A DNA stretch of 64,000 bases from positions 558,001 to 622,000 of the forward strand of contig JANEZZ010002064.1 in assembly GCA_026122225.1 (NCBI GenBank). Reading direction: 5' to 3'. Shown here piece by piece: positions 1 through 9,060 of this stretch. The translations under genes were made by a program, and so were the position numbers. The notes below the pieces were generated by a model, which was given only the letters and a program-made list of their open reading frames with translations, was not told where the DNA came from and ran no database searches. The stretch is from Heloderma charlesbogerti (Eukaryota > Chordata > Lepidosauria > Squamata > Helodermatidae). The stretch's first letter is position 1; every line of letters begins with the position of its first letter.

Positions 1-395
1 TAGATACTGTCTAGAGGGCCACAGAATATTTTGGTTTCTGGGATCTGAGGTCAGAACTAGGGCTCCGACCTCGGAGCTCAGAAACTGCACTCCTCTCCCC
101 CACCCCCTCGTAGTCAGCACAGTTCTCTCCGCGCCAGCTAGGTCTCCACGCTCGGCAATGGAGCGCAGAGACAGGGAAAAGGGGGTGGTCCCGCTGGCAG
201 GGATGGGAGGAGATCGCAGAAGCTGTGTTACGCAGCTTCCTATGCGCATCCCAGCCTCCTTCCCTCCCTCTCCCTGAAGCCATGGCTAGATAGGCAAAAT
301 CGCCCATCTAGCCAAAAATGCAGGGTGGCTGGAGCATGGAGTTGAGGATGGCCTCATCCTGCACTGGATACTCGGCAGCCTCCAACTTCGGAAGC
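1..395. mobile_element. G+C-rich MITE-like repeat, copy 1 (cut by window edge)
   Basis: The sequence matches the copy at about 2715-3165 block by block: CTAGAGGGCCACAGAAT, the CTCCGACCTCGGA block, the AGGGAAAAGGGGG block, CATCTAGCCAAAAATGCAGGGTGG and CCTGCACTGGAT. Related copies lie at 6510-6945 and 26450-26815. No transposase is encoded, so it is a non-autonomous DNA element or an old repeat. The left end lies outside the window. The open frame on the minus strand here is a by-product of G+C-rich repeat DNA. Confidence 0.6.
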
Positions 396-403
396 TGTCA
401 ACT

Positions 404-1627
404 ATGTCAATACAATTGTGCTCTCCAAGTGTCAGAAGTGTCAATAGCTACACTGGATCCATCATCATGGTGATCACTCGTAACCGAGTAAGGTTGTCTT
501 CCAGATGTAGAGTCTTAGCAGTGGGTCTGCAGGTGGCTGTGAAGGCCAATTCTGGATCCACACAGCCTCCCACAGTGAGATCATAGGTTTCCAGGTGGAA
601 GGCGATCACAATGAGGGTTTGCTTGATGTGCCTTCTGCTGAGCTCGTTTCTCCCTTCCGCCCTGTACTCGTGCTTCTTCAAAGTCCATAGCGCCTTTAGT
701 ATAGGCTGACCTCCCGTTGGAACGCTCATGGGTTAGAGCTTCCCAGTTCTCAATGCTTCTATTGCATTTTTTTAGATTAGCTTTGAGAACATCTTTAAAT
801 CTCTTTTGCTGTCCACTAATATTCTGTTTTCCATTCATAAATTGGGAATAAAGTAGCTGCTTTGGAAGACGATGATCAGGCATTTGAACAACATGGCCGG
901 CCCAGCGAAGTTGATGTTGAAGAATCATTATTTCAATGCTGGTGGTCTTTGCTTCTTCCAATACGCTGACGTTAGTCCGTCTGTCTTCCCAAGTAATTTG
1001 CAGAATTTTTCGGAGGCAGCATTGATGAAATCTTTCGAGAAGTTGGCATTTATAGATGGTCCATGTTTCACAGGCATACAGTAAGGTCGATGGCTTTGAA
1101 AACAAGCATTTTGGTCTCCCTGCGAATGTCCCGATCCTTGAACACTCTACGTTTCATTTGGGAGAATGCTACACTTGCACAGCTCAGGCAATGCTGAATT
1201 TCAGCGTCTATGTTGGCTTTTGTGGCGAGATGGCTGCCAAGATAAGAAAAGTGATCGACATTTTCCAGCATCACACCGTTAAGCTGGATTGATGGCGCTT
1301 CAGAAGGGTTGGTTTGTGCTTGCTGGTAAAGCACTTTGGGTTTTTTGATGTTAAGCGAGGGGCCGAGCTTTTCATGTGCTTCTGTGAAGATGTCTAGTAT
1401 AGTTTGGAGATCTTCCTCTGAATATGCACAGATTACATTATCATTAGCATACTGAAGTTCTATGACAGAGGTTGTAATTACTTTACTTTTTTCTTTCAGC
1501 CTACTGAGATTAAAAAGCTTTCCATCTGTTCGATATATGATTTCTACACCAGTGGGAAGTTTCCCTTCAACAAGGTGTAGAATCATAGTGATGAAGATAG
1601 CGAATAAAGCTGCAGAGTGTCTTTTGA
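404..1627 (-). pseudogene. Broken non-LTR retrotransposon: C-terminal reverse transcriptase plus zinc-finger-like tail
   Basis: Two minus-strand frames (1661-1068 and 1105-581) together read as the C-terminal half of a LINE reverse transcriptase. Visible blocks are IYRTDGKLFNLSRLKEKSKV, LQYANDNVICAYSEEDL (the active-site YADD box decayed to YAND), VDHFSYLGSHLATKANID, LLYACETWTIYK and LRWAGHVVQMPDHRLPKQLLY. Reading past the TGA at 583-581 gives HCGRLCGSRIGLHSHLQTH, which resembles a C2H2 finger of the kind found at the C-terminus of some LINE families. The stop may replace the first cysteine. The frame ends at a TAA near 518. Frameshifts and stops make it dead. Clade is not assigned; it differs from the BovB, CR1 and L2-like copies in this window. 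Confidence 0.75.
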
Positions 1628-2100
1628 ATGGTAGAGCCAGGAGCCTTCTGTCTCGAAACACTTCTAAGTGGCCAGAAGATTTGAGAATGAGCTATCTAAG
1701 AACAAACCAAAGGTAAAGGTGTCCCCAGCCAGTCGTGTCCGACTCTAGGGGGTGGTGCTCATCTCCATTTCTAAGCTGAAGAGCCAGCGCTGTCCGAAGA
1801 CGCTTCCGTGGTCATGGGGCTGGCATGACTGAACACTGAGGTGCACGGAACGCTGTTACCTTTCCCGCCGAAGCGGTACCTATTTATCTACTTGCAATTT
1901 CTTGCTTTCGAACTGCTAGGTTGGCGGGAGCTGGGACTGAAGACGGGAGCTCACTTGGTTACGCGGCATTTGGGTCTCGAACTGCTGTCACCGACCTTCC
2001 GGTCTGCAGTTCAGCGTCTTAACCACTAAGCCACCGCGGTCCCTAAGAACAAACTACCTGAGAACAAATTCTACCAAACAATTGGCGTCTGTTTCAGTTT
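1628..2100. mobile_element. 'GCTTCCAGAC' MITE remnant split by a SINE
   Basis: The blocks GGTAGAGCCAGGAGCC and AAGTGGCCAGAAGATTTG, then GAATGAGCTA and ACCTGAGAACAAA, match 4051-4140 closely. The Sauria-type SINE at 1708-2043 interrupts it. It belongs to the family also seen at 3650-4140, 20952-21182, 26180-26396, 27642-27869 and 41786-42020. Confidence 0.55.
1708..2043 (-). mobile_element. Sauria-type SINE (tRNA head, BovB tail)
   Basis: Read on the minus strand, the head GGGACCGCGGTGGCTTAG carries an A box (TGGCTTAGTGGTTAAG) and a B box (AGTTCGAGACC), the internal RNA polymerase III promoter inherited from a tRNA. The 3' end carries GAGTCGGACACGACTGG, which matches the 3' terminus of BovB copies in this window (for example near 4562-4578), so BovB machinery probably mobilised it. 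An 11-bp direct repeat TAAGAACAAAC flanks it (1697-1707 and 2044-2054). Sauria SINEs are known from squamates, which supports the host assignment. Confidence 0.88.
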
Positions 2101-2455
2101 ATCATCCAGGCTTAAATTAATTATATTTAAATACACTTGCATATTACCAAACCCTCAATAGATGTCTTTTTGAGGATGGAAAAGGCATTTTTATCATAAA
2201 TATAAGACAAATTAGCATGGAATAAACAAAAGCTATCATTCAGTTGTTAGAAACGCCATCTTTAATATTTTATTTTTAATCAAGTTTGGGAATATGAAAC
2301 AGAATATTCCCTATTACAGTGATATATTAGGGCCTAATTCAAGGTGCTGGTACTGATCTTGAAAGCCCTAACTTGCTGGGGACCCAAATACTGCTTGCCG
2401 TATCATGTTTTGTGATCAGCTGAAGCTCTTCTCCAAAGCCTTCCTTACCAGAAAT
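2101..2455. other. A+T-rich stretch, nothing recognised
   Basis: This is A+T-rich DNA between repeats. I see no gene, RNA or clear repeat boundary here. Confidence 0.5.
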
Positions 2456-2694
2456 ATATTTATTTATTACATTTATATCCCACCCTTTTTCCTCTTGCAA
2501 GGAACCCAAGGTGGCTTACATGATCCTCTTACTCTCCATTTTATCCTCACAACAACCCTGTGAGGTAGGTTAGTTGAAGAGTCAGTGACTGGTCCAAAGT
2601 CACCCAGTGAACTTCCTGGCTGAGTGGGGACTAGGCCTCAAATCTCCCAAGTCCCAGTCCAACACTCTAACCACTACACCATACTGGCTCTCAA
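2456..2694 (-). mobile_element. MIR-like tRNA SINE
   Basis: On the minus strand it begins GAGCCAGTATGGTGTAGTGG (A-box-like) and continues through the GGGTGACTTTGG block, the CCTACCTCACAGGGTTGTTG block and a GGGATATAAATGTAATAAATA tail. The order resembles MIR-class SINEs with an L2-like 3' end. Other copies lie at 9668-9924, 10490-10631 with 11484-11520, 35618-35834 and 38948-39127. Confidence 0.8.
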
Positions 2695-2714
2695 AAATGT
2701 GCTGTGTAACAAAG

Positions 2715-3155
2715 TAAGGGAACAAACCTATGGCCCCTAGAGAGCGTCTGAGGGGCCACAGAATTGTTTGGATTCTCCCCTCCAAGTTCAGAGACAGCAC
2801 TCCGACCTCGGAAGAGGGAGTCAGAGATCTGCCCCTCCCTCTCCCTTTCAGCCAGTGCAGAAAGAACTGTGCTACTGCTCTCTGAGATCAGGAAGGTGAC
2901 CTAGGAAAGGGGAAAAGGGGGCATTCCAGTGGGTGGGGAGAGGAGGAGCCTGGAGAGGTCAGGATACATGCTATCCCAAGGACTCCTCAGCCTCCTGCCC
3001 TCCCCCTCCAAAGCACCCCCGCTAGATGGGGAAAAGGCCATCTAGCAAAAAATACAGGGTGGGAGAGGAAGATCACCTCCAATGCTCCTCCCGCCCTACA
3101 TAGGATGATCATAAGCCTCCAAGCTTGGGGGCTTACGATCATCGAGGGTTTTAGT
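2715..3155. mobile_element. G+C-rich MITE-like repeat, copy 2
   Basis: It is colinear with copy 1 at 1-395: GAGGGGCCACAGAAT, CTCCGACCTCGGA, GGAAAAGGGGGCATTCC, CCATCTAGCAAAAAATACAGGG. It ends near a short inverted repeat (GATGATCATAAGCCTCCAAG / CTTGGGGGCTTACGATCATC). It has no coding capacity. Confidence 0.6.
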
Positions 3156-3430
3156 AGTGGCACTCTAGCTGTGGAATGTCATGTCTAAAGAGATGCACCT
3201 GGCACCTACCTTACAGCTCTTTCAGTGCCAGTTTTGAAATTTTCCCAGACATGTTGAGGATTGCCTGACCTTGCTCTGTGTTTTTAATTGCTGACTTGTG
3301 CTATTGTTAATGTTATGGTTCTATCGTATATTTTAGTGTTCTATGAAATAAATAATTTATATTTTCTGTTCACCACCCTGGATGAAAGGTGGTACTCAAA
3401 TGTTTTAAATAAAATTTAATTTAATTTAAA
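3156..3430 (+). mobile_element. L2-like LINE 3' end
   Basis: The decayed coding end (GGAATGTCATGTCTAAAGAG ... CACCTGGCACC) is followed by a 3' untranslated pattern. That comprises TTTTTAATTGCTGACTTGTG, a TTATGGTTCTATCGTAT block, CACCACCCTGGATGAAAGGT and a terminal TTTTAAATAAAATTTAATTT. It resembles the 3' tail of the L2-like LINE family present elsewhere in the window. Confidence 0.55.
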
Positions 3431-3649
3431 AAATAAAAATGGCTTCAAAACAAAACCAGTTCAGATCCTCTCAGTATTAACACTGATTTGAAATGAACGC
3501 TCCCAGATTTCATTTTCCTTGGCTCTTCTTGCTAGAAGTACAGCCATTGTAGAAATGCAGAATACTTCTTAGCTATGGGTCAACTGGAAAGAAAAAGCCA
3601 GCTTTACATTTATTTTTTAAATCAGAATTGGCATAAGGAGAAGGGAGAG

Positions 3650-4140
3650 GCTATATCCAGACGGAACGGGATGTGGCATCAGTAACTGCATACATAATTT
3701 TATCACTTAAGAACCATTTATAACTGACAGAAGCAACTCACCTACAATGGACCACTGTAGTATTAGTAGCAAAGGTTTTTACATTCCCCACCCATTGAAA
3801 GCAATGGGGAGAAATTAACTATACCAGTTTCAGGCTGGCATAGTTGAAGAGCCTGATCCTGGGGATCTGAGTGACTTTGGATCCAGCAAGTTAGTTCACA
3901 GAATGTAGGGGGCAGGAAGGGAGAGACTATATCACTGTCCTCCATTTGTAATCTTCCCATGTTTTCCCACTGCTTCCTCCATCCTTTTTCTTACCACAAA
4001 ATATCCATTACGGAGGGAAAGATGGAACAGCTGTACAATGATTGGTAGAGCTAGGAGCCCTCTGTCTGGAAGCACCGCAAGTGGCCAGAAGATTTGGGAA
4101 TGAGCTACCTGAGAACAAGCCCTACTAATTAGCGTCCTTT
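3650..4140. mobile_element. 'GCTTCCAGAC' MITE family, enlarged copy
   Basis: The left part reads TATATCCAGACGGAACGGGA. The right part reads TTTTCCCACTGCTTCCTCC, CTTACCACAAAATATCCATT, GGAGGGAAAGATGGAACAGC and CTGTCTGGAAGCACCGCAAG. These blocks recur in 20952-21182 and 27642-27869. The middle (about 3720-3920) is extra sequence, probably another insertion. Confidence 0.5.
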
Positions 4141-4231
4141 TCAGTTGACCAAGCTTGGGGTAACCAGGAGGAGTGGATGTGTGAACTGTGAGCTCAGCTC
4201 AGTTTATTTATTTAATAATATTTATGGATCG

Positions 4232-4594
4232 GGAACTGTGGTGCTGGAGAAGACTCTTACGAGTCCCCTGGACTGCAAGGAGGTCAAATCAGTCAATCCT
4301 AAAGGAAATCAACCCTGAGTGCTCATTGGAAGGACAGATACTGAAACTGAAGCTCAAATATTTTGGCCACCTAATGCGAAGAGAAAACTCTCTGGAAAAG
4401 ACCCTGATGCTGGGAAAGACTGAAGGCAAAAGGAGAAGGGGACGGCAGGGGATGAGATGGCTAGATAGCATCACTGATGCAATGAATATGAACTTGAGCA
4501 CGCTCCGGGAGAGAGCGCAGGACAGGAAGGCCTGGCGTGCTATGGTCCATGGGGTCACAAAGAGTCGGACACGACTGAACGACTGAACAACGAC
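4232..4594 (+). mobile_element. 5'-truncated BovB LINE tail with target duplication
   Basis: An open frame reads LWCWRRLLRVPWTARRSNQS, YFGHLMRRENSLEKTLMLGK, RWLDSITDAMNM and VHGVTKSRTRLND, the C-terminus of the BovB (RTE clade) reverse transcriptase. The DNA ends in GACTGAACGACTGAACAACG. An 8-bp direct repeat ATGGATCG flanks it (4224-4231 and 4595-4602), marking a clean 5'-truncated insertion. It belongs to the 'SITDAMNM' lineage, like the copies at 32234 and 47397. That lineage differs from the full-length copy at 22591. Confidence 0.92.
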
Positions 4595-4619
4595 ATGGAT
4601 CGCTTACATTAACTGAGAA

Positions 4620-4905
4620 TGCCTGTTCAAAAAGTTATGTTTTTAGTGGGTGCCGAAAGCCCAGAAGGGTTGGCACCTGCCTAATTTGTAATGGTTGTGG
4701 GGAGTTCTAGAGAGTGGATGCTATGACACTAAAGGTCATTTTCTGAGCAATGATGGACCAAACCTCCAAAATCTTGGGTACTACTGGGAGGATATCTCCT
4801 GATGAATTTAGCAACCAGCACGCTGGTACAGGATCAAGGTGATCTTTGAAGTATCCAGGTCCTGTGTTGTTTGGTGCTTTGTAAACAAGTACCAAAACCT
4901 TAAAC
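4620..4905 (-). mobile_element. L2-like LINE C-terminal fragment
   Basis: The minus strand reads LVYKAPNNTGPGYFKDHLDP, matching LVYKALNNLGPGYLREPLLL in the larger copy at 10632-11483. The frame is broken after about 60 codons. Only the thumb / C-terminal portion remains. Confidence 0.7.
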
Positions 4906-5735
4906 CTGGCCTAAGTGTATGTCATTTGCACCTGGTTCTGGCTGGTAAATCTTGGGGTTCTAGGGAAAAAATAAAAGTACATCAGACGTGCCTGAAGTTT
5001 ACCCACCTCTGCTCTGTAATGTGCGGTCATGCTTTCCCTGTCTTCTGACATCACATTGCTCATTTCCTTACCCATTAAAACTTGGGGCACTCTGCGCAGT
5101 GTAGGGACCCCTTACTGTACCACTAACGAGCAGCAAGGATTGGCCAGGCAAAACCCAACAACCCTACAGTGGAAGATATTAAAACTGACTAATCTGTGTG
5201 ATTACCTGATTTATGGCTTGATTGCAGATTAAAATTAAAGCTTTGATTAATCAGACTTGGCCATCTGGGCTGTTCTGGTTGTCACAAGTAGGATACTACA
5301 AGGACACAAGGGAGACATGTGTATCCCACAAGCACTGGAAACAGGCTAGGGATGCTTAACAAAAGGATTCCCTGCAAACTGATCTGTTTCCACAACAAGA
5401 ACACACCCTCCTTTCAGCTTCCTGTATTATTCCCTACGGCTAGTGGAGTTGATCTTATGATCAACTCAGGTTCTCAGGGCAAACCCTAAGAACCTGCCTG
5501 CTCAGGTTCCCTGGGTGAACTTCTGCTCCATATTGTGGAGAGTGGAAGAATGGAGTCTGCTGGGGAAAATGGCTCCATGGGCAAGAGTCACCTGTATAGA
5601 GATTCCACATCTCCTGGGGTGGAGAAAGAAATAGCCATAGCTCGTATTGAAACAGTTATGAAAACATTTATTTCTTGCATTTTTCTAAATCAGTTCAGAG
5701 TGGGTTTATGTAACAAATCCAAATCATTAATGTTT
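4906..5735. other. Unassigned sequence
   Basis: I recognise no gene, RNA or repeat family with confidence. The short frames here show no family motif. Confidence 0.4.
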
Positions 5736-5737
5736 GT

Positions 5738-5845
5738 TAATCTACAACATTTATATCTTGCCCTTCCTCCACAGAAGCAGCATATATGGCCCTCCCCATT
5801 TTTATCCTTACAAGAACCCTGTGATATAGGTTAGGCTGGGAGAGC
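5738..5845 (-). mobile_element. MIR-like SINE, 3' fragment
   Basis: ACATTTATATCTTGCCCTTC followed by CCATTTTTATCCTTACAAGA and CCCTGTGATATAGGTTAGGC matches the 3' half of the SINE at 2456-2694. The tRNA head is missing. Confidence 0.6.
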
Positions 5846-6123
5846 CCAATGGCTGCATTTAAACTGAGGTCTTCTCAGTCCTAGAGCAATTCTAAAATCA
5901 CAACACAACTGGGTGTCTCACAGCTAATGCAGCACATGCTAAAAATTATTAGCTAAAAACCATTGGTTGTCTTCCACCAGCTTGGAGGAAGAGACCATTT
6001 GCCATCAAGCGTCGATCACAAAAATCTACTCTATCCCACCTTTTAAACTGTTTAATGTAGTACACTGCCTAACACTGCGGCTGGGACTTTTAACAAATAG
6101 ATACAGTCAGATGAAGTGGACTA

Positions 6124-6480
6124 GGGGTTCTGCTACATGAGGCATTTATCATGCACTCATCATTCCCTACCAACGATTGTTTATGGGTTTTTTAGACAGC
6201 GATCTAAACCCTCCAGTTTCGCTTGCGTGTCTAGCCAGCACTTTGGATGAATTTTTTTAGAGCAGGGAAAATGCAGCAGTTAATTGTGAAAATGAAAGAA
6301 AGTGCAATTTCCTCTTGTGCATTTGCGCTATTCTGCTATACCACAGTGCCACCTATAGGTTGTGTAGCGGAAAAGCAGGAAAGGAGACGCTCCGCGTGTA
6401 GTGCTCAAATCTGAATTTTGCAACGAAACCGAAAGTAGATACAGTGGGTTAATAGCTGATAGACAGCTTTGTATAGTTCA
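6124..6480. mobile_element. 'CTACATGAGGCATTTAT' MITE, copy 1
   Basis: It is colinear with 53920-54254: CTACATGAGGCATTTATC, the TCCAGTTTCGCTT block, GCGCTATTCTGCTATACCAC, the GTGCCACCTATAGGTTG block and GAAAAGCAGGAAAGG. The second copy has recognisable inverted ends. There is no coding capacity. Confidence 0.6.
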
Positions 6481-6509
6481 TGACAGCTTATGCCAGAATA
6501 AATCTGATA

Positions 6510-6945
6510 GGGAGCAATCCTATGGCCACTAGACAGCAGCTAGACAGCCATAGGATATGCTGTTTTCTGGGAACCGACCTCCCCCCACTTCTGCACTGCC
6601 TCGGAAGCAGCGCAGAACAGCCCCGGTCGTAAGAGGAGCACGGAGCGGCCGGAAAGGGGCGTGGCTGGGGGCGTTCCAGGGTGGGGAGAGTGTAACTGCC
6701 TGTACGACACATCCTATGTGTCGTACAGGCAGTTACACTCTCCCCTGCCCTATGGCAGGAGAAGCACGGAGGGGATCGTTCCCTCCGCGCTTCTCCTGCC
6801 CTGCTTTTTTGGCTAGACAGCAGATTGCAGCTGTCTAGCCACGGGAGCATGGAGCGGGGAAGGAGGCTGCACGATCCCCTCCGTGCTTCTCCTGCCCTGC
6901 TTTGGATAGGCAGCTGCCTCTCTGCATAGGATTGCGCCCTTCATC
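6510..6945. mobile_element. G+C-rich MITE with long hairpin, copy 3
   Basis: It starts GCAATCCTATGGCCACTAGA and ends near GCATAGGATTGCGCCC, so the ends are inverted CAATCCTATG copies. The middle holds a perfect hairpin (6683-6745) and repeated GCACGGAGGGGATCG / CGATCCCCTCCGTGC blocks in opposite orientation. It is related to copies at 1, 2715 and 26450. Confidence 0.7.
6683..6745. repeat. Perfect 29-bp-arm hairpin
   Basis: The left arm GGGGAGAGTGTAACTGCCTG (continuing TACGACACA) is followed by a 5-base loop and its exact reverse complement. All 29 positions pair. It lies at the centre of the G+C-rich MITE. Confidence 0.95.
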
Positions 6946-7121
6946 TTTAAGGTGCCACGAGACTGTTGTTTTTGCTGCAACAGACAAACATGACTACCCT
7001 CTGGAAATAGTCAGATTATTGTTGCATTAGTACAGCAAAACATTCAGGATATTGCACCGATACAACAATGTCTGACAGTGACATTGCACAATGGAAGGCC
7101 TTGTACAGGTCATGCATAAGC

Positions 7122-7147
7122 AGAGGAGAGGAGAGGAGAGGAGAGGC
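7122..7147 (+). repeat. (GAGGA)n microsatellite
   Basis: About five tandem GAGAG/GAGGA units. Confidence 0.9.
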
Positions 7148-7536
7148 AGAGAGCCACACTCAGCATTGCCATGCCAGAAGGCTCCCCTCCCGCCCGCCCC
7201 CTGCTCCTACTTTATACTGATCCAGCACCGAAACCACATAGATATGACTCAAAATCTTGAGTACCGAGCAGCGAGGCTCACAGTCCGAACAGATCACTCG
7301 AAGAGAACAGCAGGCGGCCTGCGCTGCGCAAGGGCTGCTGGTGTATCAGCCATTTGACAGGAGTCCCCAAGCATTTTGTTCTTAGACGCAATAGGAACAT
7401 ATTCAAAGTAGGGAGCAGGGAAACTTTAGCTGCGGGGAACTGGTTGGAACACTTGCCCATTGAAGTGACCACATTTCGATTTGCGAATTGATTTTGACGA
7501 GCATTTTACAAAGAAGGCTGAAGGAACGGTCTAAGT

Positions 7537-7902
7537 CAGTGCTGGCTCCAGGTTTTGGAGGGTCCTTGGGCAAGTCAGCCTCATGGGCCCCCTCCCTCAG
7601 GGAGTCGGCCTTCTCACTGCCATGGTCACCAGCTCCTATTGCTCCTCATGGTCTTTCTCATCATGGCTACCGCTTGTTTGCTTGACAGGCGGAGAGCCAC
7701 TGAGCAAGTAGGCACTATCGTCTGTTCCTGCTCCTCCTTCTCACCACCACTATTGTTTGGGCCACAGCAAGAGGCAGGTGAAGAAGCAGGTTGCAATGGG
7801 GAAGAGGGGCAGCAACTCCACAGGGCTCTTGTCCATGGGACTCTGCTGGGATACGGGCCCTCGGCAGGTGCCCGACCAGGCCTGCCTTTGACTCCAGCCC
7901 TG
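7537..7902. mobile_element. hAT-like non-autonomous element 'CAGGGCTGG', copy 1
   Basis: It begins CAGTGCTGGCTCCAGGTTTT and ends CTCCAGCCCTG, giving short inverted ends. It is colinear with 41279-41637 and 52371-52727 (shared CCCTCCCTCAG, GCCTTCTCAC, GAGCAAGTAGGCACTA blocks). The flank repeat is GTCTAAGT on the left and GTTTCAGT on the right, 6 of 8 identical once the adjoining insertion (7910-8599) is removed. The 185-codon frame across this element and its neighbour is not a real gene. Confidence 0.75.
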
Positions 7903-7909
7903 GTTTCAG

Positions 7910-8599
7910 TAGGGATGGACGAAAGTCCCTTACCTGATCCCGCAGCTTGCTTCATGGTGGGGGGGAGGCGCTCCATCCCTCCCCCCGAAATTCTGGGCGG
8001 AGGGGAGGCGCCCCATCCCTCCCCGCTGAAATTCTGGCCGGGGGTGAGGCGCCCCGTCCCTCCGGCCGCGAAACCTCTTCTCCTGCCAGGACGCAAATGG
8101 CGGCGGCCATAGCCACCGCTGTTTGCATCCCTGCAGTCAACTGTGATAGGCTATGTAAATGTTTCCGTAGCCTATCACGGCTGACTTGAGGGGGGGGAAA
8201 GCACGTTTGCAAATGGCGGCGCCCATGGGCGCCGCCATTTGCATATGCGCTTTTTCCCCCCCCCCAAAGTCAGCCGTCATAGGCTATGTAAACATTTACG
8301 TAGCCTATCACAGTGTTTTTTGAAAATCCAGCCGTGATAGGTTACGTAAATCTTTACGTAGCCTATCACGTTTGTTGTTTGTTTGTTTTACTTGGAAATG
8401 GCGGCGGCGGCCGGTCAGAAGACCGGCCGCCGAACCGCCGCCAGGAGCCGCCGCCACCAGGGACATTCGCACAAGGTAAGTCCCATCCCGGGGGGTGGCA
8501 GGGGGTGGTGGTTGACCGTTTCTCCACCAATTTTGGGTGGCCGAATGCGTTGGCATTCGGCCTCCCGGAGATTCGTGGAGAAATTCTCCGACATCCCTA
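7910..8599. mobile_element. hAT-like element with 34-bp palindrome array, copy 1
   Basis: The ends are TAGGGATG and CATCCCTA, and an exact 8-bp repeat GGTTTCAG flanks it (7902-7909 and 8600-8607), as expected for hAT transposition. It encodes no transposase. Inside are three 34-bp imperfect palindromes (8144-8177, 8277-8310, 8335-8368) of the form TGATAGG(C/T)TA(C/T)GTAA...TAGCCTATCA. It also holds a perfect 34-bp palindrome at 8209-8242 and a GGCCGAATGC hairpin at 8539-8562. Consensus splice donors face outward near both ends (GT at 8476-8477 on +; complement at 7932-7933 on -). Confidence 0.88.
8209..8242. repeat. Perfect 34-bp palindrome
   Basis: GCAAATGGCGGCGCCCA is followed immediately by its exact reverse complement, with no spacer. 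It is G+C-rich and sits inside the hAT-like element at 7910-8599. Confidence 0.97.
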
Positions 8600-8784
8600 G
8601 GTTTCAGTCCACTGAATCCTGCAAATGGAATTCCCATCCAATTCTGTTATCTCCATTTGAGCTGTATAGGCCCACTTCATCTCTGTCACCTAGGATTCCT
8701 TCTCAAGAAAAATATTTAATAAAATGTGCCCCCAACGTTTGCTTTTATAACATCACAAATGAGCCCTGCAAGAAGATATTGCAG

Positions 8785-9060
8785 TGCAGAGTGTACCCAC
8801 TCCGGGTTCCAGCCAGCCATGCCATCTTCCGGGATACTCCATTCCACGTCCCCTCCCCACCCCCCAGGTTACAGTTTTCTCCCCTCTTGACAGCCATTCA
8901 GCATTCCTGGGCCACTGAGCATGCTCTGCTCCGAGTTATTTGTACTTCTGCAAACCATAGGGTTTCCCCAGACATGCTGATAAGTTTCCTCTTGTGTACA
9001 GATGGCGCCATTTTGGCTACATGAAAATCCGCGCTCAGGGAATGAATTTGCTATTAGTAT
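8785..9060. repeat. Unclassified repeat family shared with 38630-38955
   Basis: Shared ordered blocks: TTGCAGTGCAGAGTG, GGTTCCAGCC, ATACTCCATTCC, GCCATTCAGC, TTGTACTTCTGCAAACC, CCTCTTGTGT, GGCGCCATTTTGGCTACAT and TTTGCTATTAG. The family is not recognised. No clear ends or coding capacity are seen. Confidence 0.6.

Noticed and set aside
7555..8112. 185-codon open frame on + strand
   Set aside because: It spans the boundary between two hAT-like elements and has no family motif; composition follows the repeat DNA.
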